Virus record (IMG/VR): IMGVR_UViG_3300031707_006565
Coordinates: 1-64,000 of that record
Strand: one strand, 5' to 3'
From: a virus
DNA: 64,000 nucleotides
The notes under the pieces were generated by a model, which saw only the letters and a program-made list of their open reading frames with translations, searched no databases and had not been told where the DNA came from. The first letter of the stretch is position 1, and every line of letters begins with the position of its first letter. Below, piece by piece: positions 47,653-58,747 of the stretch. Both the position numbers and the translations under genes were made by a program.

Positions 47653-50600
47653 TTAATTCCCAACCCAGTCCTTACAAATTAAATGTGCTTGTTCTAATAC
47701 GGTATCGGTTGCTTTTTTCTGTTTATCCGGCGGATAACCGTATTTTCTCAATATTCTTTTAACCATTACTCTCAGTTTTGCCTGAACATTTTCTCTTAAA
47801 GTCCAGTCAATCGAGACATTTTTCCTGACGGTGTCAACCAACGTTCTGGCTATTGTTTTCAATACTTCATCGCCTAAAACCTTTACTGCACTATCATTCA
47901 CTTCTAACGCATCATAAAAAGCAACTTCATCTTCTGATAATTTTAAGACCTCGCCTCTTTTATTTGCTTCCCGCATCGCTTTGGCAAGTTCGATTAACTC
48001 TTCAATAACCTGTGCGGTTTCAATTGTTCGATTAATATACTTTTTGATTGCTTTATCAAGCATATCGGCAAAGGATTTTCCCTGTATTAAATTTTTCCTT
48101 GCCCTTAACTTAATCTCATCGCTCAATAGTTTCTTGAGCATTTCAAATGCGAGATTTCTCTGTGGCATCCCTTTAACTTCAGCTAAGAACTCATCGGATA
48201 AAATTGAAATATCGGGCTTTTTCAGACCAGCTGCGGCAAATATATCAATCACTCTATCTGATATAATTGCCTTTGATAAAATCTGTTTAATCGCTGAATC
48301 TAAATCCTCAATTTCCTTTTCGGTGGTTGGTGTTGTTTTTATAATCGTTGACCTTATCGCTTGGAATAATCCAACCTCATCTTTTATTGCCAATGCCTTT
48401 TCATGTGGCACCGATAGCGCGAACGCCACTAATAACTTTTTAACATATTTCAAGTATCTTTCTTTACCATCATCTTGTTTTAAGATAAATTCCATCGCAT
48501 CGGTTAAAAATGCAATCCGCTCGTTCGTCGCTAACTCAAAAAATCTAGTATAATCAAACCCAAAGAACATACCTTTGATTATTTCGTATTGCTCAAGCAA
48601 TACCCTGACTGCATCTTCTTGGTCAAATGTCGGCTTGCCTTGACCACCGCTTTCTGTATATTGAGCCACTGCTTTTTGCAAGTCAACCGCAATGCCAATA
48701 TAATCAACTACCAATCCGCCGTCTTTATCTTTAAAAACCCGATTTACTCTTGCAATTGCCTGCATCAATCCGTGTCCTCGCATCGGTTTATCTACATACA
48801 TCGTATGCAAACTTGGCGCATCAAATCCAGTCAACCACATATCCCGAACGATTGCAAGTTTCATTGGGTCAGACGGGTCTTTCATTCTTTCACCAATTGC
48901 TTTTCTTCTGTCTTTAGTTCGAATATGTTCCTGCCAAGCTACCGGATCAGTTGCTGAACCAGTCATCACGACTTTTATCACGCCTTTATCATCGTCTTTG
49001 TTATACCAATCAGGTCTTAATTTAATAATCTCGTTATGCAAATCAAAACATATCCGTCGACTCATGCAGACAATCATTGCTTTACCATCAAAAACGCTGA
49101 CTCGGTTTTCCCAGTGATTAACTATATCATTTGCAATTCTTTTTATTCGTTCTTCGGCACCGACAATTTTTTCCAGTCTTGCCCATTTACTCTTCAGTTT
49201 TTCCTTATGCTCAATCTCTTCACCTTCTGTTGCCTCTTCAAAATCTTCGTCAATATGCGGTTTTTCTTCGGGTTTTAGCTCAAGTTTAGCAAGTCTGCTT
49301 TCGTAGTAAATTCTAACCGTAACATTATCATCAATTGCCTGCTGAATATCGTATATATCAACATAATTCCCAAATACCGCAGGTGTGCTTCGATCTGCCT
49401 TTTCAATCGGTGTTCCGGTAAACCCGATAAAAGTAGCATTAGGCAAAGCGTCTCTGATATGCCTTGCAAATCCATCAATAAAATCATACTGGCTTCGATG
49501 TGCTTCATCAGCAATCACAATAATATTTCTTCGGTCTGAAAGTTTATCGTATCGGTCACCTTTCATTTCAGGCAAGAATTTCTGAATCGTGGTAAAGATA
49601 ATCCCACCCGATGAAACTTTTAGCAGTTCTTTTATATCTTCTCTTGCTTCAGCTTGTTTTGGTTTTTGTCTTAACAGTTCATTGCATCTACTAAAAGTTC
49701 CGAACAATTGGTCGTCTAAATCGTTTCTGTCGGTTAATAAGATGACCGTTGGATTTTCTAATTCTGGTTGAAGCACCAGTTTACCAGCAAAGAAAACCAT
49801 AATTAAACTTTTACCGCTTCCTTGTGTGTGCCATACCACTCCTGCTCGTTTATCGCCGATTGGTTGTTCTTTTACTGATGGCAAACCATATTTTTCAGGT
49901 TTTTCTTTTACTAGCAAATCTGGTAAAGTTGATGCTCGAATTGTTGATTCGATGGCACGATTTACCGCGTGATATTGATGATAAGCGGCAAGTTTCTTGG
50001 ATATTTTAAGATTGCCGTCTTTCTTATCCTTGTCCATCTCAAAAATAATGAAATGCTTGATTAAATCCAACAACACCTTTTTATTCAACATTCCTTTGAG
50101 TAAAACTTCAATTTGTGAAATTGCTTTTGAACTCTTTTCGCCTTCAATCGTTTTCCATGGTGTAAATCTATCTTTTTTAGAAGACAATGTGCCGGCTCTT
50201 GCTTCAAGACCATCGCTAATAACTAAAATCTCATTAAATCTAAATAATGATGGTATTTGATTCTTATAAGTATCAAACTGCTTATATGCCGTCCAGATTG
50301 TTGCGTTCTCATCTGAGGGATTTTTAAGTTCAATCAGAACAATAGGCAGGCCATTGACAAATAAAACAATATCTGGTCTTCGATTATTTCTATCTTCTAC
50401 GACGGTAAATTGATTTACTGCCAGAAACTCATTGTTCTCAGGGTTGTCAAAATCAAACAACGAAACATAATCATTTTTAACACTGCCATCTTTTCGCTTA
50501 TAATCAACTGGCACACCAGTAAACACCATCCGATGGAAAAACTGATTATTAACAACGAGATTTTGACTATCAGTTCTTAAAATTTTCTTTATCGCTTCTT

Positions 50601-50808
50601 CAATTGCCTCACTCGGAATATCTCTGTTGATATTTACCAGGGCATCTCTCAATCTCTGGACTAAAACAACTTCATGATAATTTCGCTCGACAAATAAACC
50701 ACCTTCAGAAATATCAGGACCGTGAAGGACTGAATACCCCAAATCTTTTGCAATATCTAATACTGCTATTTCAACATCTGATTCAGTTATGATTCGTGTT
50801 GTTTTCAA
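47653..50808 (-). CDS. hsdR: type I restriction enzyme R subunit
   Basis: A 1051-residue motor-nuclease. The PD-(D/E)xK nuclease has D146, E160, K162 (PDIVLF...IELK) and the QxxxY element at 177-181. Walker A HTQGSGKS is at 327-334 and DEAH at 434-437. The helicase part and C-terminal helical domain are complete. HsdR cleaves unmodified DNA after translocation. It is the last gene of the operon and overlaps the DUF2326 gene by ATGA. Confidence 0.94.
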   Translation of the reverse strand: MKTTRIITESDVEIAVLDIAKDLGYSVLHGPDISEGGLFVERNYHEVVLVQRLRDALVNINRDIPSEAIEEAIKKILRTDSQNLVVNNQFFHRMVFTGVPVDYKRKDGSVKNDYVSLFDFDNPENNEFLAVNQFTVVEDRNNRRPDIVLFVNGLPIVLIELKNPSDENATIWTAYKQFDTYKNQIPSLFRFNEILVISDGLEARAGTLSSKKDRFTPWKTIEGEKSSKAISQIEVLLKGMLNKKVLLDLIKHFIIFEMDKDKKDGNLKISKKLAAYHQYHAVNRAIESTIRASTLPDLLVKEKPEKYGLPSVKEQPIGDKRAGVVWHTQGSGKSLIMVFFAGKLVLQPELENPTVILLTDRNDLDDQLFGTFSRCNELLRQKPKQAEAREDIKELLKVSSGGIIFTTIQKFLPEMKGDRYDKLSDRRNIIVIADEAHRSQYDFIDGFARHIRDALPNATFIGFTGTPIEKADRSTPAVFGNYVDIYDIQQAIDDNVTVRIYYESRLAKLELKPEEKPHIDEDFEEATEGEEIEHKEKLKSKWARLEKIVGAEERIKRIANDIVNHWENRVSVFDGKAMIVCMSRRICFDLHNEIIKLRPDWYNKDDDKGVIKVVMTGSATDPVAWQEHIRTKDRRKAIGERMKDPSDPMKLAIVRDMWLTGFDAPSLHTMYVDKPMRGHGLMQAIARVNRVFKDKDGGLVVDYIGIAVDLQKAVAQYTESGGQGKPTFDQEDAVRVLLEQYEIIKGMFFGFDYTRFFELATNERIAFLTDAMEFILKQDDGKERYLKYVKKLLVAFALSVPHEKALAIKDEVGLFQAIRSTIIKTTPTTEKEIEDLDSAIKQILSKAIISDRVIDIFAAAGLKKPDISILSDEFLAEVKGMPQRNLAFEMLKKLLSDEIKLRARKNLIQGKSFADMLDKAIKKYINRTIETAQVIEELIELAKAMREANKRGEVLKLSEDEVAFYDALEVNDSAVKVLGDEVLKTIARTLVDTVRKNVSIDWTLRENVQAKLRVMVKRILRKYGYPPDKQKKATDTVLEQAHLICKDWVGN

Positions 50809-52553
50809 AATCTTATTCCTAGTAGACCCTCCTCTTCTTTGGCATCTGTAAAGGTCTCAATTACATATTTATCAAAATTAAAATTTTTATCAAAATCGTT
50901 TCTTGGAACTGCATCAGAGTTCATAGTGCAAATATACTGAAATCCTACTTTTCTCGATTCAGATTCAGCAAGCTGCAAAGCAAGAGCTTTTTGTCTCTCA
51001 TCAACATCTGCAAATATTATACTATCGTGAACCAAAAAAACTTGGCTGTTTGCTTTTTTAGCCAACAATTTTGCTATCATAAGATCATAACAAAATATTT
51101 TCATATTACCTATCCCATGGCTTCCCGATCGTTCTATCTTAACATTAAATTTGAAACCTGTTTTAGAGACATCTATTGATAATGTCCCAGGAGTAGAATA
51201 TAATGCTTTTGAGTATGAGTTAAAGGTTAAAGTCACTTCTTCTTTTTGGGATTTTCTTTCATTTAAATCATTCTTAGCATGTTGTAATAATAGCTCTTGT
51301 TCAATATTGATGGAACTCTTTCCCTGCTCAAATTTTGTAAGATTCTCTAATCGGCTAGAAACATCATTTAACTGTGCAACAGTAGTTTGATAATTATTTT
51401 GTAATTGAGTCCATTCTTGTAGTGCACCATGCGTCTGTAAGGTAAGCATTAATTCTGCACGCTTGGAGGTGAGGTTTTTTATTTGGACTTCTCTATTTGC
51501 AAGATTTAGATTTAGATTCCCCATTTCCAAACTTAAAAATGATTTTCTATTCGTGACAACATCTTTATGGAAAGATAAAACTTTATTTATTTTTTTAGTA
51601 ATCTGATCTGGCATTATCAATCCTGCTTCCTCGTATACTTTTATAATTTTCTCTGGTTTGGCATCCACTTCTTCTTTGATACTAGCTTCGTAATGTTCAA
51701 GTAGCCTTTTGTCATTTATATTTTGATTTACATATTCATGAATTTTTTCTGTCAATCGGTTAGCATCTTCTTCTAATTGTTTATATTGTGGATGGACCTT
51801 GAAATTATCTAATTGTTCTTTTTCTTGTTTTATTTGGGATTCTAATCTTATTTTAAGCGCTTCAAGTTCTCCGATACTGCCCATCATAAACGATATTAAA
51901 CCTGAGGTGGCTTCCTGTCTAATCTGTGCAAGGATTTTTTCTCTGTCTTTTAATATTTGCCATTTAGAAGCATATTCCCAACCGAGACCAAGAAGAAATG
52001 CATTATTAACTTGTTGATCCCATTCCAATTGAGTTTTATAATGCTGAAACGGATTCAAGAATGCTCCACTTTGACCATTCTTTCTTACTAAATAGGATAT
52101 TAGGCTCCTAAAAGTTGGAATATATTTATATTCATCATAAAACGGCTGCAAATCAAATATCAACATTCCTAAAACTTTATTCCAATCATTCCTTAATATT
52201 ATTTGTTTTCCTGTTCTCTTATCAATTATTGGTTTTATTGTCCACTCAGAACAATCTCCTTCGATAACAATCTTGTTCATATCCTTAGTGTTTCTGGTAA
52301 CAGAATACCTTTTACCTCTTAGATCAAGATCTAATGTGAATGCCCAACCATTTAATTGAGGCTTATTAAGAGTTTCACCTTTTTTCCCACCTAAGCAAAA
52401 ATGGATGATTTCGATTAGAGTAGATTTACCTAAACCGTTTCTAGAATCTTTTTTTGTTGCTTCCTTTGTTCTTTCTGCAAGAATAATATTGAAACCTGGT
52501 TTAAAGATAATCGACTTGAACGAAGGTCTATCGCATCTAATTGAATGAATCAT
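50805..52553 (-). CDS. DUF2326 SMC-like ATPase of an ABC three-component system
   Basis: A 582-residue ATPase with an N-terminal Walker A GLGKST at 40-45 and a coiled coil over about 200-440. The C-terminal domain has '[19 protein letters not shown]...[18 protein letters not shown]', the ATPase signature region with D-loop-like DVDERQ. DUF2326 proteins are the ATPase of ABC-3C conflict systems. It overlaps the middle component by 17 bases and hsdR by 4. A role as a DNA or invasion sensor is inferred. Confidence 0.85.
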   Translation of the reverse strand: MIHSIRCDRPSFKSIIFKPGFNIILAERTKEATKKDSRNGLGKSTLIEIIHFCLGGKKGETLNKPQLNGWAFTLDLDLRGKRYSVTRNTKDMNKIVIEGDCSEWTIKPIIDKRTGKQIILRNDWNKVLGMLIFDLQPFYDEYKYIPTFRSLISYLVRKNGQSGAFLNPFQHYKTQLEWDQQVNNAFLLGLGWEYASKWQILKDREKILAQIRQEATSGLISFMMGSIGELEALKIRLESQIKQEKEQLDNFKVHPQYKQLEEDANRLTEKIHEYVNQNINDKRLLEHYEASIKEEVDAKPEKIIKVYEEAGLIMPDQITKKINKVLSFHKDVVTNRKSFLSLEMGNLNLNLANREVQIKNLTSKRAELMLTLQTHGALQEWTQLQNNYQTTVAQLNDVSSRLENLTKFEQGKSSINIEQELLLQHAKNDLNERKSQKEEVTLTFNSYSKALYSTPGTLSIDVSKTGFKFNVKIERSGSHGIGNMKIFCYDLMIAKLLAKKANSQVFLVHDSIIFADVDERQKALALQLAESESRKVGFQYICTMNSDAVPRNDFDKNFNFDKYVIETFTDAKEEEGLLGIRF

Positions 52554-52776
52554 GTTTCAACCTCACAATAATTCCTTTTTTTAAATTAATTAATCCTAAT
52601 GCAAAAAGCAAATCCAGTCCCAATGTAAATTTCTCGAATGTCTTTACTTCTGGTAGTTGTTTTGTTTTGTCCCATAGAAGAGTAACCGTCTGTTTGTCTG
52701 TTATATTATTTAATAAAACCGCACCTAAGTTTAATAGACAATTTTGCAGTTTTATGTATTTAGAAGGGAGTATCAT
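52537..52776 (-). CDS. ABC-3C middle component
   Basis: A 79-residue helical protein, 'MILPSKYIKLQNCLLNLGAVLLNNI...[34 protein letters not shown]', with the 'P.KYI....C.L..GA.IL' start and 'LLFALGLI......I' end typical of small ABC-3C middle components. It overlaps the HNH gene by ATGA and the ATPase gene by 17 bases. In related systems it bridges effector and ATPase. Confidence 0.78.
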   Translation of the reverse strand: MILPSKYIKLQNCLLNLGAVLLNNITDKQTVTLLWDKTKQLPEVKTFEKFTLGLDLLFALGLINLKKGIIVRLKHDSFN

Positions 52777-53522
52777 TTTTCAAACACCTCACATTTTTCA
52801 AATAAATATACAAGTATAGTCAAACCAGCAGCTCTGTTTCTAAAATCATTACTTCCGCCAGAAGCGAAATTTAACAAAGAATTAAAAAGATCATCTTTCT
52901 GTAATCCTTCATTATTTCTAAGTCTTTCATATTCGTTCACGAATCCTTGCTTAAGGCGCTCTCCGAATTCTTCATCTGGACAACTTTCTATGAAATGATC
53001 AACTTGTTTTACCTGCGACATACCCATTGTAATTAAACGTTCAATACTGGCTGATAATTCATTCTTTTTAATTTTTTCTTTTGGCGGTATAATTATATAG
53101 GAATCACTAGTGATAAACTGGCCAGACACTAGATATTTAGTAACAACACTAAGTTCTGAGAATGTTACATTTATGATTTCTTTTTCCGTTGATTCTGTAA
53201 TCCACCTTTCGTGTTCTTCCTTGATTTTATGCAATTTTTCTACAGTATAAGTGTTCGGTTGGTCATCAATCATCTTATGGCAATTTGCACATAATAAAAT
53301 TAAATTATCATAACAATTTCTTTGTTTATCTGTCATATTCGAATCAAACCTAGCGGCGCTTTCCTTTTCACCTTTAATGTGAGCCATTACTCCAATGATA
53401 CAGTTTGAATCACTTTCTGTTTTGTTAATGACTAATTCTTTATGGCAATTCGGAATTGCACATCTATTTCCGCTTTTAAGGCAGAGTATCTTCTGACCCT
53501 TTAGTGAAATGTTACCGCTCAT
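52773..53522 (-). CDS. HNH-nuclease ABC-3C effector
   Basis: A 249-residue protein whose N-terminal HNH has C21, C26 (CAIPNC), H48 (AHIKG), N73 and C78-x2-C81-H82 (LILLCANCH). The C-terminal half (about 125-249) matches the ABC-3C linker region and ends in a helical part. Such proteins are the cutting subunit of ABC-3C systems. It starts four bases after hsdS and is coupled to the middle component. Confidence 0.85.
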   Translation of the reverse strand: MSGNISLKGQKILCLKSGNRCAIPNCHKELVINKTESDSNCIIGVMAHIKGEKESAARFDSNMTDKQRNCYDNLILLCANCHKMIDDQPNTYTVEKLHKIKEEHERWITESTEKEIINVTFSELSVVTKYLVSGQFITSDSYIIIPPKEKIKKNELSASIERLITMGMSQVKQVDHFIESCPDEEFGERLKQGFVNEYERLRNNEGLQKDDLFNSLLNFASGGSNDFRNRAAGLTILVYLFEKCEVFEK

Positions 53523-53526
53523 ACTA

Positions 53527-54819
53527 TTACTTTACAGGGATTCTAATTTTCCCCGACATTAATTTTGACGAAAGCGAATCACGGATTTGTGATAAGTTCC
53601 TAGACTGTAATTCGTTGTTTTCTATTTTTAAACGAAGTTTTCTCACGATTTCTGAATATTGTTTTATTATGTCCTTAGGAGGCGTTATTATTTTTAACTT
53701 TCTTATTCCTTTGACATTTAAACTCGAAAAGATGGTGCCTTCGTCTATATTTTTACTTATTTGCTCGAGTCCATAGTCAGATAAAAAGTATTGAAGAAGG
53801 TATATCATGTCTACTTCCGTAGCCCTAACAGCAGTAATATTCCTTCCTATTCCTCCACGAAACCAGTAAGGAACTTTAGCTATTGCTTGTCTGCCAGCAT
53901 TTGTAAAGAGTATGTCTTTATCGGAAACCAAAATATTTTTTGCCCAGATTTTGTAATCTTTATCAGAAATAAAATAAGGATTTGAAATGTCGATGCTATG
54001 AAATTCATTTAAGTTGTAAAACTGAACTAATATGTTTCCTGTTTCCATTTGTTCAGGTTTCTTAGTATGTAAACAATCAATAACCGTAGCGACTTCTGGT
54101 AATTTTTTAATCCACGACCCTTTTGGTATCTTTCCCATATCAGAATCAACCATTTCTCCGCCTGATGATTTATAGGGTTTTCCTTGTTCATTTGGAAACT
54201 CAAAGTCAATAAACCAATGTTTAAAAATCGACTGCCCGATTGCTTCAAGCGTCTTATTCATCTGCTGATTCAGTTCGATTTTGGCGTCGAATACATACAG
54301 AAAGTTACTGATAGAATCTTGCTCGTCTTTTGGGGGTAGTATAATCTTAGCATGTTCAAATTTTGATTTAGAAATATTAGTATAAACTGAACCTCCGCCC
54401 CCTAAACTTTCTAAATAGTCAGCATGCCTGTTGAAATAGTAATACAACCATTTAGAATTTACATTCTTATTTGGGATTATTGAATTTATTTGTTGATTCG
54501 TAAATGAATCTTTAGATGTAATTCCTGTTTTTCCAATTGTAGCTAAACAAGAAACCATAACAGAATCTCTTTGAAGTTTAAGATTGACCATGTATTCTGC
54601 GCCTTCTTCTGATAGACTTAATTCTGATTCTTTTATATAAACAGAGTTGCCCATATCTGGTATTCTAATAAAGGGGTATTTTCCATAAAAAAATTCTTTA
54701 TGAGCAGTTGGTGGGGTCTTTCCAGTTATTACTTTTCCAATCTCTCCAACTTTCTTTACTTCCCACTCATCAGGAATCATACCAATTTCAGTATTTTTAA
54801 ATTTAATGTGTTGTTTCAT
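53527..54819 (-). CDS. hsdS: type I restriction-modification specificity subunit
   Basis: A 430-residue protein with two target-recognition domains ('IPDEWEVKKVGEIGKVITGKTPPT...' and 'IPKGSWIKKLPEVATVIDCLHTKKP...') separated by the conserved helical spacer 'NKTLEAIGQSIFKHWFIDFE' and ending with a second one. It determines the DNA sequence recognised. I chose ATG over a TTG twelve bases upstream, giving an overlap of 17 bases with the preceding gene. Confidence 0.9.
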   Translation of the reverse strand: MKQHIKFKNTEIGMIPDEWEVKKVGEIGKVITGKTPPTAHKEFFYGKYPFIRIPDMGNSVYIKESELSLSEEGAEYMVNLKLQRDSVMVSCLATIGKTGITSKDSFTNQQINSIIPNKNVNSKWLYYYFNRHADYLESLGGGGSVYTNISKSKFEHAKIILPPKDEQDSISNFLYVFDAKIELNQQMNKTLEAIGQSIFKHWFIDFEFPNEQGKPYKSSGGEMVDSDMGKIPKGSWIKKLPEVATVIDCLHTKKPEQMETGNILVQFYNLNEFHSIDISNPYFISDKDYKIWAKNILVSDKDILFTNAGRQAIAKVPYWFRGGIGRNITAVRATEVDMIYLLQYFLSDYGLEQISKNIDEGTIFSSLNVKGIRKLKIITPPKDIIKQYSEIVRKLRLKIENNELQSRNLSQIRDSLSSKLMSGKIRIPVK

Positions 54820-55381
54820 TATTAAATACAATCACAGCGTTATCATCACGAATTTCGTTTCCGTTCTTATAGATTGTCCATTTTGTTTTATTCTTATTTC
54901 GATGTAAGTTAATATAAAATCCAAATTTATATCCGAATCTAGATGTTAAAACTCTAAGATTATTTTTATCCTTCTCGATTTGATTTTTATTATGATAATT
55001 CCACTTCTTTATTTCAAAACATAAAAAGTCGCTTTCGATGTTTTCGTTATTGATAAAATCACTTCTTTTGTGAATTATTATATCGACAAATCTATTTGTT
55101 ATGGTTCCATTTGGTTCTTCAATAGGCTTCCCTTGTCTTGGTTCGCAAACCCATCTTCCGTTTATATATGTAGCACGATAAGAACTATTAAAATCACAAT
55201 CAACTGAAAAGTTTGTAATTTTATTTTGTAAATAATGTGCAAACCTGAAAACAAGACACCTTTCACAAACTCCTTTTTTATCGTTTCTCTCAAATAAGTC
55301 CGAATCTTGTTGATATACTTGATTTAAACAATCTTTTACAATTGTTTTAATTTCTTCCAAACTTGAATTTCTAGCAACCAT
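54803..55381 (-). CDS. PD-(D/E)xK-like protein embedded between hsdM and hsdS
   Basis: A 192-residue protein with D100 (FVDIII), E123 and K125 (LCFEIKK) in the PD-(D/E)xK spacing, and E40 in a preceding helix (CERC...FAHYLQ). A Cys pair at 39 and 42 may bind metal. It overlaps hsdM by 11 bases and hsdS by 17 bases, so it is an operon member. A nuclease activity is inferred from the motif; I do not recognise a named family. Confidence 0.68.
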   Translation of the reverse strand: MVARNSSLEEIKTIVKDCLNQVYQQDSDLFERNDKKGVCERCLVFRFAHYLQNKITNFSVDCDFNSSYRATYINGRWVCEPRQGKPIEEPNGTITNRFVDIIIHKRSDFINNENIESDFLCFEIKKWNYHNKNQIEKDKNNLRVLTSRFGYKFGFYINLHRNKNKTKWTIYKNGNEIRDDNAVIVFNNETTH

Positions 55382-56903
55382 ACCCGATACTCTCTAAATT
55401 CTTTTTTATCTCATAATCAAGTTTATTACCCTCTTCCATCTGTTTTGCTAATTCTGAAGTCAATCTTTTCATCTTCTCATCATATGCTTCGTCGTCTTCT
55501 TCTTTTTGCTCAAATCCAACATATCTGCCTGGCGTTAAAATATGGTCGTGTTTTCTAATTTCATCTAAAGTGACAGACTTACAGAAACCAGCAATATCTT
55601 CATATCTCCCACTCTCACCACGCCAAGCATGATATGTATCAGAAATATTCTTTATATCTTCTTGCGTCAATTCTCGGTGTCTTCTATCCATCATTTTTCC
55701 TATTTTTCTTGCATCAATAAATAATATTTGTCCGCTTCTGTCTCTGAACTTATGATTTTTCTTATCTTTCGCAATAAACCAAAGACAAGCCGGAATCATT
55801 GTATTCGTGAATAATTGAGTTGGTAAAGCAATCATACAATCCACCAAATTGTTTTCAATTATATTCTTGCGAATTTCTCCTTCATTAGAAGTATTTGATG
55901 ACATCGAACCATTGGCAAGCACAAACCCTGCAATTCCATTTGGTGCTAAATGATGAATAAAATGTTGCACCCAGGCAAAATTAGCATTGCCAGTTGGTGG
56001 AACTCCGAATTTCCAACGAATATCTTCTCTTAACAGATCACCTTTCCAGTCTGAATCATTAAATGGTGGATTAGCTAAGATAAAATCTGCTTTTAAATCT
56101 TTGTGTAAATCATTTGTAAAACTATCTCCCCATTGAATGTTTGCTTCAATCCCCCTAATCGCAAGATTCATTACGGCCAGTCGCCAGGTAGTTTGATTGC
56201 TTTCCTGCCCGTAAATCGAAATATTCTTCATATTACCACCGTGTTCTTCAACAAACCTTTCCGATTGGACAAACATTCCACTACTTCCACAACACGGGTC
56301 AAATACCCTTCCCTTGTATGGCTCAATCATTGCAACCAGTAATTGAACAATACACCTTGGCGTATAGAACTGACCACCTTTCTTTCCTTCTGCAAGTGCG
56401 AATTGACCCAAGAAATATTCATAAACTTGACCAAGGATATCTTTGCTTCTGTTTTCTTTATCCCCAAGACCAATTGTTCCGATTAAGTCAATTAATTCAC
56501 CTAATCTCTGCTTATCTAAAGCTGGCCGAGCATAATCTTTTGTAAGAATTCCTTTTAAAGAAGAATTATCTCGTTCTATTGCATCCATTGCATCATCAAC
56601 AAGCCTGCCGACTGTTGGTTGCTTCGCATTCTTTTGCAGATAATCCCATCTTGCTTCTCTCGGCACCCAAAATACATTCTTTGATTTGTATTCATCAACA
56701 TCTTCCGGGTCGGCTAATTTTTCAGGGTCATTTACCAGTTCTTGATATACCTCTTTAAAAGCATCTGATATGTATTTAAGAAAAATGAGCCCTAAAACAA
56801 CATGCTTATATTCGGCAGCGTCCATATTACTTCTAAGCTTATCAGCTGCCTGCCAAAGTTTTCCTAGAAAATCATTATTTGCACCATTTGATACCTTTGC
56901 CAT
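55371..56903 (-). CDS. hsdM: type I restriction-modification methyltransferase subunit
   Basis: A 510-residue N6-adenine methyltransferase. The N-terminal helical domain is followed by motif [12 protein letters not shown] (about 201-211) for S-adenosylmethionine and NPPF at 278-281, the catalytic motif IV. With HsdS it methylates host sites. ATG 56903 has GGAGAGG nine bases upstream, better than the ATG at 56912. It is the first gene of the operon. Confidence 0.94.
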   Translation of the reverse strand: MAKVSNGANNDFLGKLWQAADKLRSNMDAAEYKHVVLGLIFLKYISDAFKEVYQELVNDPEKLADPEDVDEYKSKNVFWVPREARWDYLQKNAKQPTVGRLVDDAMDAIERDNSSLKGILTKDYARPALDKQRLGELIDLIGTIGLGDKENRSKDILGQVYEYFLGQFALAEGKKGGQFYTPRCIVQLLVAMIEPYKGRVFDPCCGSSGMFVQSERFVEEHGGNMKNISIYGQESNQTTWRLAVMNLAIRGIEANIQWGDSFTNDLHKDLKADFILANPPFNDSDWKGDLLREDIRWKFGVPPTGNANFAWVQHFIHHLAPNGIAGFVLANGSMSSNTSNEGEIRKNIIENNLVDCMIALPTQLFTNTMIPACLWFIAKDKKNHKFRDRSGQILFIDARKIGKMMDRRHRELTQEDIKNISDTYHAWRGESGRYEDIAGFCKSVTLDEIRKHDHILTPGRYVGFEQKEEDDEAYDEKMKRLTSELAKQMEEGNKLDYEIKKNLESIGYGC

Positions 56904-56940
56904 TTTTATCATCCTCTCCAGTTTAATGATTACTCAAAAC

Positions 56941-56968
56941 ATAATAAAAGCAAAAACCTAAATGTCAA
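56941..56968 (-). promoter_or_regulatory. sigma-70 promoter of the defence operon
   Basis: On the minus strand TTGACA (56968-56963), 16 bases, then TATTAT (56946-56941). The -35 is perfect and the -10 has one mismatch. Transcription would start around 56934, leaving a leader of about 30 bases before hsdM. Confidence 0.8.
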
Positions 56969-57442
56969 GTGCTTGTCGCTTTGCTTATTTCTTCAAATCT
57001 TAGGGAAAAATCTGCAGCCTTATTGCTCCTCTGCTAATTCTAAAGTCGGCGTTAGGGAATATGACTGAAGAATTAAATATCCGTTAAAACTCAATTAACG
57101 CTTTGTTTAATTTTAAGATTGCAACTCCCAAGCAAGCCGGTATGTAACCCACGGGTAAGCCCATCCTTTGCCCTAGGGTTTATTTATCGAGTTCTCAAGC
57201 ATCTTGTAACATGGCTTGCTCACTGTATTGTCGATTAGATAACTGATGAATTTGCTGAATACCTTACCTACCTAGACCAGCAGGACTGTGTCTTGGAATT
57301 TTAGTAATCAAAACTAGCTTTAAATATTGTGCCGAAAAGAAAACTGTCCTGATAAATGCCTTGGGGCTAGGCTTTGCGAAGTTCGAAGCATTTGGGTGAA
57401 CGGAGTGAGTAACAAAGCTCGTATTAGCAGAAGTGGTTTTTT
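56969..57442. other. gene-free region upstream of the defence operon
   Basis: About 475 bases with no frame that has both a start and ribosome site. Short hairpins occur (for example GCTTTGCGAAGTTCGAAGC at 57370). I see no RNA family or insertion sequence. It might be a decayed gene. Confidence 0.4.
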
Positions 57443-57931
57443 CTATTTCAATAAATCTGCAATCATTTTACTAATTATCTCATCTGTTATTCCATATCGT
57501 TGGCAAATAACAGCCGTAATAGATTCTATCTTTTTATCTCCACTTTCAAGTTTGGATATAAAGCATTTGAGTTCAGATAACATATGTTGACGACCATCTT
57601 TTTTCATAAAATCAATTGCTTTAACTCTAAAATAGCGATGTGCTAGATAATTACGTATATCCAGTAATTCTTTTAAATCAGCTTCTAAACCTTCAGATAT
57701 TTTCATTGCTTGTTTTAGAGAAGATATCAATTTGCCTAATGTTTTTTCGTAATTTTCTTCCATAAATGGATCAATATCAGACCTGGTTATTTTATCTTTA
57801 TTTTTTAATTTAAGCGCAACCAGTAAATTTACAAGTCCAGTTTCAAAGCATTGAGCGAAATACATTGCTAAGCCATATTTTGCATAAACTTCTCTTGTTT
57901 GCCAAGATTCGTCATCCATTTCTTCAATCAT
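57443..57931 (-). CDS. HEPN-like protein
   Basis: A 162-residue alpha-helical protein. The segment RNYLAHRYF holds an R-x4-H motif, as in HEPN RNases, at the usual helix turn. The start ATG 57931 follows AGGATAAAATT; a longer GTG start at 57967 lacks a ribosome site. It is on the same strand as the defence operon and upstream of it, without an antitoxin-like partner. HEPN domains often cut RNA in defence, but this protein is uncharacterised. Confidence 0.6.
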   Translation of the reverse strand: MIEEMDDESWQTREVYAKYGLAMYFAQCFETGLVNLLVALKLKNKDKITRSDIDPFMEENYEKTLGKLISSLKQAMKISEGLEADLKELLDIRNYLAHRYFRVKAIDFMKKDGRQHMLSELKCFISKLESGDKKIESITAVICQRYGITDEIISKMIADLLK

Positions 57932-58012
57932 AATTTTATCCTGTTTATGGTAAAATATACGGGACACTTCCCGGTTTCTTTTAATACATTTCTCATATTA
58001 AATCTTTTCATT

Positions 58013-58415
58013 ATCATAATCCCAAGCGGTTGGTTGGCAAGAGAGAATATAGTTCTGTGTGAATCACACTGCTAAGAATTTAATATTTGATTTAATCTCT
58101 ACTACCAGTCTTTCTTGTCCGTATAATAAAATTCCTTTTTGCATTTATTACATATAAATCGAAAGTTATTTATCTCCGGCATTTTCCCACCTGTTGGAAC
58201 ACTCTTTGTATTACCATAACCTGCACCTGTTGGCGTTACATCAGTGCCTCTACAATGTGGGCATTCCTTTTTAACCGTGTATTTTATATCGTCTTCCATA
58301 TATTCTCCTTATTTAGATTAATCAATATAAAAATCTCTAATTGTTATTGAACTGCTTAAGCTTTTACCTTTCACTGATCTTGCATCATCATAATCCCAAG
58401 CGATTGGTTGTCAAG
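58013..58415. repeat. 29-bp direct repeat pair flanking a zinc-ribbon gene
   Basis: ATCATAATCCCAAGCGGTTG... at 58013-58041 and ATCATAATCCCAAGCGATTG... at 58387-58415 agree at 27 of 29 positions. They flank the minus-strand gene 58102-58299 and may be regulatory sites, remnants of duplication or a mini-cassette boundary. Confidence 0.6.
58102..58299 (-). CDS. small zinc-ribbon protein
   Basis: A 65-residue protein with CPHC near residue 13 and CNKC near residue 50, a classical four-cysteine ribbon, starting after AAGGAGAA on the minus strand. The region between is Gly/Pro-rich. It is flanked by a 29-bp direct repeat. DNA- or RNA-binding is plausible but unproved. Confidence 0.6.
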   Translation of the reverse strand: MEDDIKYTVKKECPHCRGTDVTPTGAGYGNTKSVPTGGKMPEINNFRFICNKCKKEFYYTDKKDW

Positions 58416-58417
58416 TG

Positions 58418-58435
58418 GCGAGATAAAAATCTCGC
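58418..58435. terminator. GCGAGAT-AAAA-ATCTCGC hairpin
   Basis: A perfect seven-base-pair stem with an AAAA loop directly after the second direct repeat. No strong T run follows on either strand, so termination is possible but unproved. Confidence 0.35.
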
Positions 58436-58539
58436 TTGATTTCACAGATTAAATAATGATTACCGCGATTAAAATATGATAAAAACAATCAAAGACTCAT
58501 ATGTTAATCAATAATAGAAGATAATTTATTGGAGGATTT

Positions 58540-58734
58540 ATGCCAAAACCAATTACTGAAATATGTTATGAATGCGGACAGTCAGTAGCACCCGGTTCCG
58601 GTCGTTTTGTCAATCGGATACCAAGCTTCGATACATTTCAACAAAGGAAGCAAAATGGGGTGCCGTTTCAGAAAGGAGAATATATATACCATGACTGTGA
58701 TATTAAAATCAGAGATAAACGACCAAACAGTTAA
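58540..58734 (+). CDS. small Cys/Gly-containing hypothetical protein
   Basis: A 64-residue protein with TTGGAGGA before the ATG. It begins with 'ITEICYECGQSVAPGSGRFVNR', a CxxC knuckle, and contains a later HDC, so a metal site is possible. The next gene follows after 13 bases. Function unknown. Confidence 0.5.
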   Translation: MPKPITEICYECGQSVAPGSGRFVNRIPSFDTFQQRKQNGVPFQKGEYIYHDCDIKIRDKRPNS

Positions 58735-58747
58735 TAAAGGAGCAATC

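Noticed and set aside
57327-57590. 87-residue plus-strand frame
   Set aside because: It overlaps the HEPN-like gene antisense and has no ribosome site.
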